38,257 nt of DNA, taken from contig JAGVBZ010000048.1 of the NCBI GenBank assembly GCA_020059465.1, forward strand, positions 1-38,257. The letters are read 5' to 3'. The position numbers and the translations under genes are program-made. Origin of the DNA: Brevinematales bacterium (GTDB lineage: Bacteria > Spirochaetota > Brevinematia > Brevinematales > GWF1-51-8). Positions 1 to 8,635 of the stretch are shown piece after piece (within the stretch, counting starts at the first letter, position 1; every line of letters starts with the position of its first letter). The notes under the pieces were generated by a model. It did not search any database. It saw nothing but the letters and a program-made list of their open reading frames with translations, and was not told where the DNA came from.

Positions 1-50
1 TGTCGTCTCGCATTTTTTTTGTCCTATTAGTCGCAAATAGTATGTCACAA
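1..50. repeat. Left terminus of the prophage with transposase end site
   Basis: The window opens with TGT, the terminal dinucleotide type of Mu-class elements. At 31-47 lies TCGCAAATAGTATGTCA, which matches 13 of 17 bases of the reverse complement of 38211-38227. Both motifs start exactly 30 bp from their terminus. Known: MuA binds inverted sites near both phage ends and cuts at TG/CA. Inference: this is the phage right end (late-gene side), and 31-47 is the innermost recognisable part of a transposase-binding site. A second TCGCA at 72 may belong to another site but is too weak to call. Confidence 0.7.
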
Positions 51-141
51 ATCGTTCCTAAAATCAACCCCTCGCATGCCCGCAAGGAGTTTTTATTTTA
101 TTCGATAGCCATTATTTCAACGTTCTAACTATCCTCGAACA

Positions 142-1104
142 TTAGTAATTGAGTATCAGAAGCTCGTTTACACTCTTCCTATCCGTACCGAGGGCAGAGT
201 AACGCGTGGTGATCGTCTCGATCCTAAAGTCCTTGTATAGTTCCCGGATAGCCGGATGATCGTTATACGAAAGGGCGAATTTACCGGCGAACTCGCGGAG
301 CATATCCCTGAGGCGTATATGGTCGTTAGTCCCGATTGTCGCGTCGTAAAGATGTTCACAGCCATAATAGGGCGGGTCGAGATAAAGAAACACATTCTCG
401 CGGTCGAACCGTTTGATTACCCGCTCGAAACCGTCTTGCGTGACCGCGACCTTATCCAAACGTTTCGCGAGCGCGAGTATTTTCCGCGCGAGAACCGTCA
501 TAGAATTCGGTTTGAATGCGTAGGTCTCTCCGCGTCCGGAGAACGAATGCGCGTACTTCACATAGCACGCCGCCGCGCGCTGGACATCCGTAATCGGCCG
601 GTTCGTTTTAAAATAATCGAACATCTCCTGACTATCCGGCATTAACCGGAACTCCCGCCATAGTTCATGGGGATGGTATTTCATTACATTAAACAGGTTC
701 ACCAGGTCTCCGTTCGCGTCGTTATAAATTTCGTACATAAACCATCTTGGTTTATAGAGGAGCATCCACGCCACACCGCCGAACACCTCGACATAATAAT
801 GAATTTTCCGCGCCTTGAACGGGATATCCTGCTCCGGCACGAAACGCGAGATCTGTTCCCGGAGTAACCGTTTTCCGCCGATCCACCCGAAGATAGCCGC
901 CGTCGCGCCTTTAATCTCTTCGTCAGGCTGAGCTTGCCTGCCTTCTCCTTCGGAGAAGGAGACAGGTCGAAGCCCGCTTACCTCCGTACAATTACCTTTT
1001 TGGGCGGACGGCTCTATGGCCGTCCTTCCCTCGACATCCTTGTCTGTCGGCTTCATCCCGTCCGTGGAACCGCCGACACTAACGCATCCTTGCGTGTCGT
1101 TCAT
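142..1104 (-). CDS. D12-class DNA N6-adenine methyltransferase (Dam-like)
   Basis: 320 aa. A likely adenine-N6 methylase that modifies phage DNA, probably against host restriction. It shows the SAM-binding start IFGWIGGKR near residue 71, the VEVFGG block near 106, the catalytic DPPY motif within LYLDPPYYG near 244 and a C-terminal YNDH/ELLILNY region typical of D12 enzymes. The start is an ATG behind AAGGAGGGCTAAA. About 70 residues precede the catalytic core. Part of this extension (VSFSEGEGRQAQ) is a dispersed intergenic repeat read in frame. It is the last gene of the late operon, the place where Mu keeps its mom modification gene. Specificity (GATC or other) cannot be read from the sequence. 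Confidence 0.9.
   Translation of the reverse strand: MNDTQGCVSVGGSTDGMKPTDKDVEGRTAIEPSAQKGNCTEVSGLRPVSFSEGEGRQAQPDEEIKGATAAIFGWIGGKRLLREQISRFVPEQDIPFKARKIHYYVEVFGGVAWMLLYKPRWFMYEIYNDANGDLVNLFNVMKYHPHELWREFRLMPDSQEMFDYFKTNRPITDVQRAAACYVKYAHSFSGRGETYAFKPNSMTVLARKILALAKRLDKVAVTQDGFERVIKRFDRENVFLYLDPPYYGCEHLYDATIGTNDHIRLRDMLREFAGKFALSYNDHPAIRELYKDFRIETITTRYSALGTDRKSVNELLILNY
917..990. repeat. Dispersed repeat copy inside the methylase gene
   Basis: The stretch CTTCTCCTTCGGAGAAGGAG forms a perfect hairpin and is flanked by GCCTGC and ACAGG. A near copy in inverted order lies at 21656-21700 between two lysis-region genes. Here the repeat is translated in frame as part of the methylase N-terminal extension. 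Seen directly; that it is mobile or host-derived is inference. Confidence 0.7.
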
Positions 1105-1105
1105 T

Positions 1106-1291
1106 TTAGCCCTCCTTGGCTTTATTTTCTATTGCCGCCGGAGTTACCGACGGGTCGTATTTCTTCCTCTCCTTATACTCCTGCTTTTTACCCTCATTCC
1201 AGTTCTGTACCGGTCTATAATACCCGACAATCCGGCTGTAAACCTCTGTCGGCATCACCAAATGACCGCGTGCATTCGTTGTGTCCGGCAT
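1106..1291 (-). CDS. Stand-alone NrdD-like glycyl-radical tail protein
   Basis: 61 aa. Residues 16-44 (EVYSRIVGYYRPVQNWNEGK and the following KQEYKERKK) resemble the extreme C-terminus of class III anaerobic ribonucleoside-triphosphate reductase, including the R-x-x-G-Y glycyl-radical motif with Gly23. No catalytic barrel is present in this gene or anywhere else in the window. The start ATG overlaps the stop of the fibre gene (TAATG), so translation is probably coupled. The methylase SD lies at its 3' end. By analogy with the autonomous glycyl radical protein GrcA/YfiD, it could replace a damaged radical domain of host NrdD, but that is inference. Family resemblance is strong; function is untested. 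Confidence 0.75.
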   Translation of the reverse strand: MPDTTNARGHLVMPTEVYSRIVGYYRPVQNWNEGKKQEYKERKKYDPSVTPAAIENKAKEG

Positions 1292-2673
1292 TAGTCGTTT
1301 AGTGGTTTGTTTATTTCCACAACCACCACCGTATTTCCGAGCGCGCCGGAATCAACCGCATAAAAAGCCCCGGCGGGAGTAACTTCGGCACGGCCGCAAC
1401 CGCGGGTGGTTCCGTTCCAATGGAATGCGGGGCCGTAAATGTTTTTAGTCGCCGGACGATACCCGACGGGAAGCGTAAAAACCGTAATCGCTGTCCCGCT
1501 CTTTATTACACCGCTGACGAGTAAAGAACCGTCCTGTTTCAGCTTAAACCGTAACGGTTCTTCGCTCCCGCCGCTATTTACCCAACCGTTCTGGAACGCC
1601 GGTTCGCCGGACGCGCCGACGTAGTGCCACGTATCTATGGTTGCATGTAATCCATCCCATTTATCAGCGTCGAGGTTTGTCACCTTGGGTTTCGCCGCAT
1701 TGACGCTCTGCGATCCGCTAGATGTATCAATAAATTCATTCGCATGTTTCCCGTCCAGTTTATCAGCGTCGAGGTTTGTCACATTAGGCTTCGCCGCATT
1801 GACGCTCTGAGAACCGCTCGACGTGTCTATAAACTCACTCGCGTGCTTCCCGTCGACTGTATCGGCGTCGGATAGCGACGGCAGCAGCTCCGTCCACGGG
1901 ATATCCGCGGTCGCGTACGGCGGGTTATCCGTTACCTCACGCACCGCCGTATAAACAGGTTTTCCCTCGTTCTCCCGGCGCGATACGATAATATAAACCC
2001 CGCCATAATCCACCCAATCTCCGGGTTCGGCATAGAATTTGTCCCACGCCTCGAAAACGATAATATCGGAAAGAGCTTTGGTTCTATTATCGAACCTGCG
2101 CTTAAGCGCGTCGTCGAGCAGTTCCGGGATAATCACGTCGCATTTCGGGAAATTCGATATCTCCGCGCCCTCGCCGGTGAATTGGATATCGTTCTTCTTC
2201 AGTTCGTTCGACTTCAATATATTCTTTTTCACCAGCGTTCCGCGCCTGACCGAATCCGGACCGCGCTCCGGAGCGATTAGGATCATCGAATCTTCGAGAA
2301 ACACCGTAAACCAGTACGGCGCGGCGAAAAGTTCCGATAATGACCGGAACTTCCAGATATAATTGAGCGCGTCGGTGAAATTGGCCGTAATGCCCATCCC
2401 GGTAAGCGCGGATATCTGCGCGATGGTCTTGAGTTCGGCCGGGATATTGTAAAAATCGAGATAACGCATCGATATATCGAACCCGAATCCGGTCATACGG
2501 GCGTCGTTTTTTGCGGTATAATCGTCGAAAAACTCGTACTTCATCCCGTCGTTCGTGATAATCTTATCGTTATTCGCGCTCTCCCGGTATTCGAACATTT
2601 CCGTCAGAATCATCCGCTTCGCGCCGTTTAAATCACAACCTTCCGCTATCGGGCAGATAAACCGTTTACTCAT
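1291..2673 (-). CDS. Tail fibre / receptor-binding protein
   Basis: 460 aa. The N-terminal about 250 residues are unrecognised and should attach to the tail. From about residue 265 come two 33-residue tandem repeats plus a partial third, each carrying DADK-DGKHA-EFIDTSSGSQSVNAA-like sequence. The 'ADxxDGxHA' repeat is common in phage tail fibres. A C-terminal domain of about 110 residues (WHYVGASGEPAFQNGW onwards) resembles a fibre tip. The gene lies between another tail protein and the NrdD-like gene. Recombination between the repeats could change fibre length. Confidence 0.75.
   Translation of the reverse strand: MSKRFICPIAEGCDLNGAKRMILTEMFEYRESANNDKIITNDGMKYEFFDDYTAKNDARMTGFGFDISMRYLDFYNIPAELKTIAQISALTGMGITANFTDALNYIWKFRSLSELFAAPYWFTVFLEDSMILIAPERGPDSVRRGTLVKKNILKSNELKKNDIQFTGEGAEISNFPKCDVIIPELLDDALKRRFDNRTKALSDIIVFEAWDKFYAEPGDWVDYGGVYIIVSRRENEGKPVYTAVREVTDNPPYATADIPWTELLPSLSDADTVDGKHASEFIDTSSGSQSVNAAKPNVTNLDADKLDGKHANEFIDTSSGSQSVNAAKPKVTNLDADKWDGLHATIDTWHYVGASGEPAFQNGWVNSGGSEEPLRFKLKQDGSLLVSGVIKSGTAITVFTLPVGYRPATKNIYGPAFHWNGTTRGCGRAEVTPAGAFYAVDSGALGNTVVVVEINKPLND
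1657..1866. repeat. Tandem 99-bp repeats in the fibre gene
   Basis: About two copies of a 99-bp unit, plus part of a third, read as DADK(L/W)DG(K/L)HA...IDTSSGSQSVNAAKP(N/K)VTNL. Copies differ by several silent and replacement changes, so the duplication is not very recent. Confidence 0.85.
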
Positions 2674-2700
2674 TCTTACTCCTGCCTCTATACACCTTAT

Positions 2701-2762
2701 GGCTACTCGGTATCCGGGATGTTCCGGTCATCGAGTGCGCGAAGCGCGTATCGAGATGACTA
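2701..2762. repeat. Intergenic dispersed hairpin repeat
   Basis: Contains CCGGGATGTTCCGG and CGAGTGCGCGAAGCGCG, both hairpin-forming, ending in ATCGAGATGACTA. It fills the gap between the two fibre-region genes. It resembles the other invasive repeats of this prophage and carries no gene. Confidence 0.5.
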
Positions 2763-4472
2763 ATTCTGAATTACCACCTTACTCGTCACATCCTGATAGA
2801 CCGCCGTCCCCTCGAGTTCCGAATCGTCCCAATCCCCGTAATTCCGCACCTCGATTTCGTCCGGCGCCTGCCAAATTTGGAAACACCATATGATCTCAAA
2901 TTCTACTCCGAACGGAGCGTCACCGAATACGGTCGGCGCGATCTCGCCCTTATGCCACGCGAATACCGTCAGGTCGGACGCGTCGCCCGCGTTTTGCCCG
3001 ATGATCAGGAACGACGAATCGTTCCTGTAGGCGTACACGCTCGCCCCGTCGTAGAGCGTCAGGTCTTTTATCGACAATCCGAGAAGAGCGGTTTCCTCTT
3101 CCGTGCGATGGATCACCAGGTAATCGTAAAAATCGAAGTGTTTCAGGCCGTCGTCCACGATCACGTTCGCCATGAACTGCACGCGGTAGTACTTCCGGTT
3201 GATCGTCCCGGCGACTCCCCGCACCGTCTTCCTCTGCGGATTGAACTGCGCCGAAAACAGGGTGTAGTTCGCGGAGTTCATGATTTCATCGAGGTCGAGT
3301 TCGTCCCAAAGTATATTGTTCGATATCGTCGTATCGAACGACGCCGGAACGGGCAGAAATATTGCGTTCTGCAGACCCGCTCCCGAGATAATACTATTTC
3401 TTGTATAAAGGTACTCGAAACTAAAATTATTATAATTCTCAAACAGAACACTACAGTCTTCAAAAAAGTAATAATCGTTAATCTGATCGTATCCATCGGT
3501 AGGATAAAACTCGACTTGTCCGGTAGATTTATTAAAGCCTTTGAAATGGATTCGTAACTGGTTACATGGTTCGGCATTATAAATCACTAAAAATCCTGTT
3601 CCTTTAGAAACAAAAAGCGAATTGATAATCGTAGTATCAAATGTTCCTACATAATCATCGTAAACATTGACGATGCAATTTTCTAGATGGCCGCCTTCCG
3701 AATCTTGGGCAAATGCCCCGATATCACAATTTATAATAGAATCATAAACATAGGGAAATCTTCCGCCATCAATAGGGTTTTTGAAATGCCAATTACCGTA
3801 TTTCCATTTTGCGGAAGTTGTGTAATTTATCTCCACCTGCACAGGAAAACAAATGCTTTCGATCAGGTTATTTATGCCAAGTTTGACACCTAATATCTCT
3901 ACGGTCGCATCAACTCCAACATCGCCATCCTCAATCAGGTCGGGGATACCGACTTCACATAAACTATCTATATCATTCCATTCGTATGGCCATGAAACCG
4001 CCACCGTAGCGATTCCGGTTGTGCCGTCATAATCGATAATTGTGTTTCTGATCCATTCCGGACTGCCCGGACTGCCGACATCGTCCAGATAACAATTAAT
4101 ACACATTCCGGTGAAATAATCATCCGCAGTATAGAGCTCTTCTATTGGATGCAAATCTCCGCCCTCTAAATACATAAGGTGGATATGAGTCGCGTCGATA
4201 TAATTACCGGAGTATAAAGTCAGACTATCCGGATAAAGGAATTTCGGTTTAATTGACTGATAGAGCGCGACAATCTTCGCCGTGCCGGTGGCGACCGTGT
4301 GCAGGTAGGATAACCCGCCGTTCGCGATGATATCGTATGTGGCATATCCCGCAGTCCATAAATCCCTCAGTTCCACAGCCGCGTCGATTATCCGGGGTAC
4401 CGGCGCTTTAGTCCAAAAATCGCTCTTCTTTACGTTCCATGCCTGAAAAAGCAGGCTATTCCGTTCCGGCAT
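2760..4472 (-). CDS. Tail-tip / host-interaction protein, possibly beta-helical
   Basis: 570 aa from the ATG at 4472, chosen because AAGGAGAAAATT precedes it directly. The open frame continues upstream to 4643 without a stop (see the entry at 4473-4643). No catalytic motif was found. Residues about 240-430 hold repeated short strands of the type SIINCDIG, LENCIVNVY, TTIINSLFV and NSIISG, the pattern of a right-handed beta-helix. It lies between the tape measure and the fibre, so a baseplate, tip or host-binding role is inferred. Its codons are AT-richer around 3.4-4.3 kb than in the flanking genes. Confidence 0.6.
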   Translation of the reverse strand: MPERNSLLFQAWNVKKSDFWTKAPVPRIIDAAVELRDLWTAGYATYDIIANGGLSYLHTVATGTAKIVALYQSIKPKFLYPDSLTLYSGNYIDATHIHLMYLEGGDLHPIEELYTADDYFTGMCINCYLDDVGSPGSPEWIRNTIIDYDGTTGIATVAVSWPYEWNDIDSLCEVGIPDLIEDGDVGVDATVEILGVKLGINNLIESICFPVQVEINYTTSAKWKYGNWHFKNPIDGGRFPYVYDSIINCDIGAFAQDSEGGHLENCIVNVYDDYVGTFDTTIINSLFVSKGTGFLVIYNAEPCNQLRIHFKGFNKSTGQVEFYPTDGYDQINDYYFFEDCSVLFENYNNFSFEYLYTRNSIISGAGLQNAIFLPVPASFDTTISNNILWDELDLDEIMNSANYTLFSAQFNPQRKTVRGVAGTINRKYYRVQFMANVIVDDGLKHFDFYDYLVIHRTEEETALLGLSIKDLTLYDGASVYAYRNDSSFLIIGQNAGDASDLTVFAWHKGEIAPTVFGDAPFGVEFEIIWCFQIWQAPDEIEVRNYGDWDDSELEGTAVYQDVTSKVVIQN

Positions 4473-4643
4473 AATTTTCTCCTTATTATTTGTCATACCG
4501 AGCTGGTCGAGGTATCCGCGGTCGTCGAGCGCAGCCGAGATGCCGCAACTGGTTGCCAATAATACTATCCCGCATATCCCGGCGATAATCACGATCCAAA
4601 ACACCACTCCCATTATCCCCGAAAGACATCCTTTTCTATGCAT
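4473..4643 (-). pseudogene. Small membrane or lipoprotein-like segment fused by a repeat to the next gene
   Basis: From ATG 4643 the frame encodes MHRKGCLSGIMGVVFWIVII, then a long hydrophobic stretch ending LLATSC, which looks like a membrane segment or lipobox. After residue 37 the sequence is a dispersed repeat (translated ALDDRGYLDQLG) and runs without a stop into the next gene, whose own SD and ATG lie in the same frame. Inference: a small membrane-protein gene lost its stop when the repeat arrived. It may be made as a 627-aa fusion, or the segment may be dead. Confidence 0.4.
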
Positions 4644-4654
4644 TATTTCCCCCT

Positions 4655-4706
4655 GTCTCGACTACACTCGACATCCGGCGGACACTGAGCGAAGCCGAAG
4701 TGTCTC
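4655..4706. repeat. Dispersed repeat with CTGAGCGAAGCCGAAG core
   Basis: The segment between the tape measure and the next gene contains TCGACTACACTCGACATCC and CACTGAGCGAAGCCGAAGTG. Related cores occur at 19083-19100, 21817-21845, 26870-26885 and 28050-28070. Here it directly follows the tape-measure stop codon. Confidence 0.65.
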
Positions 4707-7700
4707 TACAGCATCCCCGCCCGTCGGCCGATAGTCGCCTCGTCGAGCGTATCCCCCTGCGCTTCCGAAATATTAATAGTTAATCCATTAAACGTCTTGC
4801 TTTGATCGACAATTTGCTCCTTCACCCCGATCTGCGACAGTTCCCGCGCGGCCTGCGCCTGCGAATACCCCTGACGCTGGTACTCCGTCATCGCCTGCCG
4901 GATATTCCAAAGGTTCTCCGTGTCGAACGCTGCGCCTTCCGTTAACTCGCGGATTCGGTCGATCAGCTTGATTTGCTCTTCGAGCTCCTGATTCTGTTCG
5001 TCGATTATTTCGGCGGTGCTTTCCTCGAGTTCCTTCCGCAGGTTCGCGATCTCGGTCATGATCTGGTATCTCTCTGTCTCATCTGTGATGATTTCAAGCT
5101 GCTCGGTAAGAACATCGATCTGGGACTGAAGATTGGCGTTGTAATCCTCTCCGCTTGCTTTGAGGTACGCCTCCTGCGCTTGAAGGATTTCCATCTGAGT
5201 TTCGAATGGGAGCCGCGCGAGAGCCTCGTTATTTTCATTAAGCTGTGTAATAGTCGCGGCAAGGTCGCCGTTCGCGCCGATTAATTGATCGATTAACGCC
5301 TGTACGTCGGCGCGGAAACCATGCGGAGCTGAGGAAATTGCGTCCATTAGAGACGGTAAATCTGCGATTAGACCGTGTTCATCTAATGCTAAGGAGTTAA
5401 ACATATCTTTATAGAGTTTGTATCTCGGTATTTTTGAAAGCTCTTCATCTGACATTCCTTTTTGTTTCTGCATATCCCAATAATTACTAAGTTCCCGGTA
5501 AAATATTCCCTGTAATTGACTTTGTGCGGGTTTTAATTGTTTTTCCGCTTTATCTTTTTCGATCTCAAGGAGTTTATTCGACTGTTCAAGCTGTATTTTC
5601 GGATCGCTGTAAAGGTTGTTGATCTGCGAAAGCGCGTCCCGGATACCGTTTAACTGATCCTGATACTTTTCGACCTTCGTCTGTATCTGGTCAAGAAGCT
5701 GTTCCTGCCGTTCGTATTCCGTATTCTCGCCTTTGATCGCGTCGATTATTCCGCCGGCAACAGTCATCAGTACGCCGAAAATCCCGCCGATCAGGTCCCC
5801 CGATGCGAAAGACTGAAATATACCAACCATCTCATTGACGGTCTCGACCACCTTTTTCGCCTTTTCGTTCCCTTCGCCGAATTTATCGACGAACGTACTC
5901 ATGTATCCCGTCATCCGGTCGAGCGCGGATTTCAACTCATCACTGCGTTGTTTTTCTATTTCCGCGATTTCGCCGATAGTTTCCTTCTCTTCATGCAGAA
6001 TACCCAACCGTTTACTTTCGTTCTTCGCGACCAGGAACCCGGTCTTTTCAATCGATTTTTCATTCTCTTTAATTTCTTCCCTGATTTTTAGGATTTCTTC
6101 GGTGTTTTTATAATATGCTATCGAATCGACTTGAATATTTTGCCGAATCTGCATTAATACGGCTTCCTGCTCTCTCAAGTTTTTATTGAGAAATTCGACC
6201 GAAGCCCCAGACATTTTATAATAAGAATACTGCGCTTTCAATAACTCGAGCTTTTTCTCGGCTGCCGACGGCTCCTTTTCCCCACCAGTATTTCCGGTAT
6301 CTCCGACTTCACCTACATTTTTTATCCCATCCATATATGACTTAATTCGACCAATAAAATCTTCCACATTTTTCATTCCCTGCGCGCGAAGATTATTTTC
6401 AAGTTGTTCGAGGGTAAGGTATCCTTGTTCGATAGCGAATGAGTACTGAGATACCCACGCATTCAATTCATTCAAAGCACTCGCTTTATCTTTTTGTAGT
6501 ATTTCTCGTTGATCGTCTATCTTCTTCATAAATGTTTTAAAGTATAAATCCCAATTACCGATATTGGCGTTAAACTCAGTATTAAAATAGGCTTTAAACT
6601 TTCCCCCGCCGCTTTCAAATACAGAGCTTACTGTTTTCTGCCCGCTTTTTATTGCATCATCCATCTTATTTAACTGAGCGGTCAAATCATTATAATACTC
6701 CAATGCCCAATCATAGGCGGTTTTTCCTTTTTTATCGTATTTCGATATAACAGTGTCTTTTATATATTTTCCTGTCATTTCTAGTGGGTCTTCCAGTAAG
6801 AATAACGGGATTTCTTTCGAATATTGTTCATATTGTTTTTTTACTTCTTTTAAATCCTCGACGAGTTTCATTTTTAAAAGCTTTTGCTTAGCTTTTAAAT
6901 TTTCAGCTTCTTCTTTTGTTAATTTTTTAGTAGAATTTTTCAGTTGATCGGTTACTTCTTTATAGCTTTTATAAGTTCCGATTAAGCCGGTGGTTGCGCT
7001 GTTCAAATCTTTTTTTCCTTCAAAAGCGGAATTAATATCCTTAATGAAAGGTTCGAATACAGGCATGAGTTTTTTGCCTAACTCGACCTGTAAATCTTGC
7101 AAATGTCCTTGAAGTATTTTCGTCTGGTTTGCGAAGCTGTCCTGCGTCCGGGCGAAATCGCCGACCGCCTTCTTCGACTGATCCATGATGAGCGCGAGCG
7201 TCGCCTGCGCCTTCGCCTGTTTCGATATTTCCCCGGCGGTGACCTTGAACCCCATCGCGAGGGCTTTCTCCTTCAGTTCCGCCTCGCCGATCTTTACGCC
7301 GAGCGAAACAAGCGCGTCCCGTTCCCCGAGCATCGCTTTTGTGATAATTTCGCTCGCCCGCGCGGCTCCGCCTTCGAGGTTCTGGAAACTCGCGAGGTCG
7401 ACCGAGAGTTTCTGCACCTGCCCGGACAGTTCGAGCGCTGCGGTCTCGCTGAAATCGAACCCTACCAGCAGGTCGCCGGTCGCCGCGAGGAGCTTTTCCG
7501 CTTCGAGGCCGGAAAGCCCGTAGGCGTTCTTAAGCTGGTTCGCCATATTCTGCGCCTGCGAGCTGATCGACGAGAATACCGTGTTGAGCTTGGAATGGAC
7601 TTCCTCGTACTGGCTCGCCATTTGTATAGATTCCATGATCTGCCCGGCCGCCCATTTGAACGCCTCGCCGATCTTCTGCCCGGCCCATACCGCCCCGGCC

Positions 7701-7846
7701 TGCAGGTTCATGATCCCGCCGAGCGCGTCCTTTTCAGCGGCTTTACCGACGCCCCCGGTCATTTCGCTGACCTTCGCTATCGCCGCTTCGTACTGCCCGC
7801 TCTTCAGTAATAATTGTATCTCCACGACTCTGTTATCTAATGCCAT
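4706..7846 (-). CDS. Tail tape measure protein
   Basis: 1,046 aa from ATG 7846 (SD AAGGAGATTTATT). It sets tail length and is normally ejected with the DNA. The N-terminal 200 residues match the tape-measure family (EAFKWAAGQIMESIQMASQY, then FSSISSQAQNMANQLKNAYG-type helices). Long coiled-coil stretches follow, with a glycine-rich hydrophobic segment (GDLIGGIFGVLMTVAGGIID) around residue 675 and more Q/E-rich coil to the C-terminus. Its length fits a siphovirus-type tail. The middle (6.1-7.0 kb) is clearly AT-richer than the ends, suggesting mosaic origin. A frame-open extension to 7924 crosses a double-hairpin repeat and is not used as the start. Confidence 0.9.
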   Translation of the reverse strand: MALDNRVVEIQLLLKSGQYEAAIAKVSEMTGGVGKAAEKDALGGIMNLQAGAVWAGQKIGEAFKWAAGQIMESIQMASQYEEVHSKLNTVFSSISSQAQNMANQLKNAYGLSGLEAEKLLAATGDLLVGFDFSETAALELSGQVQKLSVDLASFQNLEGGAARASEIITKAMLGERDALVSLGVKIGEAELKEKALAMGFKVTAGEISKQAKAQATLALIMDQSKKAVGDFARTQDSFANQTKILQGHLQDLQVELGKKLMPVFEPFIKDINSAFEGKKDLNSATTGLIGTYKSYKEVTDQLKNSTKKLTKEEAENLKAKQKLLKMKLVEDLKEVKKQYEQYSKEIPLFLLEDPLEMTGKYIKDTVISKYDKKGKTAYDWALEYYNDLTAQLNKMDDAIKSGQKTVSSVFESGGGKFKAYFNTEFNANIGNWDLYFKTFMKKIDDQREILQKDKASALNELNAWVSQYSFAIEQGYLTLEQLENNLRAQGMKNVEDFIGRIKSYMDGIKNVGEVGDTGNTGGEKEPSAAEKKLELLKAQYSYYKMSGASVEFLNKNLREQEAVLMQIRQNIQVDSIAYYKNTEEILKIREEIKENEKSIEKTGFLVAKNESKRLGILHEEKETIGEIAEIEKQRSDELKSALDRMTGYMSTFVDKFGEGNEKAKKVVETVNEMVGIFQSFASGDLIGGIFGVLMTVAGGIIDAIKGENTEYERQEQLLDQIQTKVEKYQDQLNGIRDALSQINNLYSDPKIQLEQSNKLLEIEKDKAEKQLKPAQSQLQGIFYRELSNYWDMQKQKGMSDEELSKIPRYKLYKDMFNSLALDEHGLIADLPSLMDAISSAPHGFRADVQALIDQLIGANGDLAATITQLNENNEALARLPFETQMEILQAQEAYLKASGEDYNANLQSQIDVLTEQLEIITDETERYQIMTEIANLRKELEESTAEIIDEQNQELEEQIKLIDRIRELTEGAAFDTENLWNIRQAMTEYQRQGYSQAQAARELSQIGVKEQIVDQSKTFNGLTINISEAQGDTLDEATIGRRAGML

Positions 7847-7867
7847 AATAAATCTCCTTTCCGCGAA

Positions 7868-7942
7868 CCCCACATCCCGCTTCGCGTAATGCAAGCGGAT
7901 GGGGGAAGTGCCGGAAGCAGCCACGGATGGCGTTTCCGGCGC
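7868..7942. repeat. Double-hairpin repeat, copy a
   Basis: Hairpin 1 pairs CCCCACATCCCGCTT with AAGCGGATGGGGG. Hairpin 2 pairs GCCGGAA with TTCCGGC around an inner GCCA-CGGA-TGGC stem. It lies just upstream of the tape-measure SD, reading leftward. Confidence 0.8.
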
Positions 7943-7959
7943 CGCATGTATTACGCCCT

Positions 7960-8625
7960 TTATCTCGCTCCGTAGTTGTTCTGACAGTACTTTTCTTCCA
8001 TCCGTTTCGCCTCTTCGCTGGAAATCTTATCCTTCTGCGCCGCCCCGTCTCCGCCGTCCAATTCTTCGAGGCGTTCCATAATCGACCCCGGCGCATGCTG
8101 CGCCGACGCATGGTCGGCCAGCCGGATCAGGTCGCGTTTTTTGTATGCCCTGATCCGCGCGAGTATCTCGTCCGGGTAAAGCGAGAGCACTTCTTTTTTT
8201 TCCATCCCGTGCGCCCCGAATAACGCCAGTAAATCGTCCAACCAACCGTCATTTCGACTCGCAGAGCCGGATGACGATTCTCCAACCTTCAACCGTGATC
8301 TATTCATATCTTGGGATTGTTCCATTATCGCGGTCAGGTCCCGCTTTGTTAAAAATAACATTCTACTGCGGTCTGCTTTCCGGTCATCAAGCATAATCGA
8401 GATGCCCGCCATTTCCCGGAGCAGTCTCGTCTGTTCAGAAGCCGTATTACCGATTTGTAAAACCCCTTTTACAGGCGTATTTTGAATCGTTTCAAGGAAC
8501 TTATAATACCGGTAATACTCGCCCCATTCGAGCGATTCGCCGAGATTGAGCTTCTTTATCCGTACCGTTCTTCCGAACGATATTTTTATATCCCGGTATT
8601 CGGGTAGCGAATCATAAATACTCAT
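7960..8625 (-). CDS. Tail assembly chaperone-like protein
   Basis: 221 aa. It sits between the tail-tube and tape-measure genes, where long-tailed phages encode tail assembly chaperones, and has their alpha-helical charged character (RTVRIKKLNLGESLEWGEYY; YPDEILARIRAYKKRDL). No slippery frameshift site or second frame was seen, so it may be a single product. The start ATG 8625 follows GGAGAAAGGTTTT. An in-frame stretch around residue 122 (SSSGSASRNDGW) looks like inserted repeat sequence. Assignment rests mainly on position. Confidence 0.55.
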   Translation of the reverse strand: MSIYDSLPEYRDIKISFGRTVRIKKLNLGESLEWGEYYRYYKFLETIQNTPVKGVLQIGNTASEQTRLLREMAGISIMLDDRKADRSRMLFLTKRDLTAIMEQSQDMNRSRLKVGESSSGSASRNDGWLDDLLALFGAHGMEKKEVLSLYPDEILARIRAYKKRDLIRLADHASAQHAPGSIMERLEELDGGDGAAQKDKISSEEAKRMEEKYCQNNYGAR

Positions 8626-8635
8626 AAAACCTTTC

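Noticed and set aside
1657-1866. Diversity-generating retroelement target
   Set aside because: No reverse transcriptase and no template repeat with adenine-specific differences anywhere in the window.
2877-3557. 226-aa plus-strand frame
   Set aside because: Antisense to the tail-tip gene; no SD and no recognisable motifs.
7097-7810. 237-aa plus-strand frame
   Set aside because: Antisense to the tape-measure N-terminus; no SD and arginine-rich shadow composition.
7846-8625. Programmed frameshift of tail assembly chaperones
   Set aside because: No slippery heptamer or second overlapping frame was seen before the tape measure.
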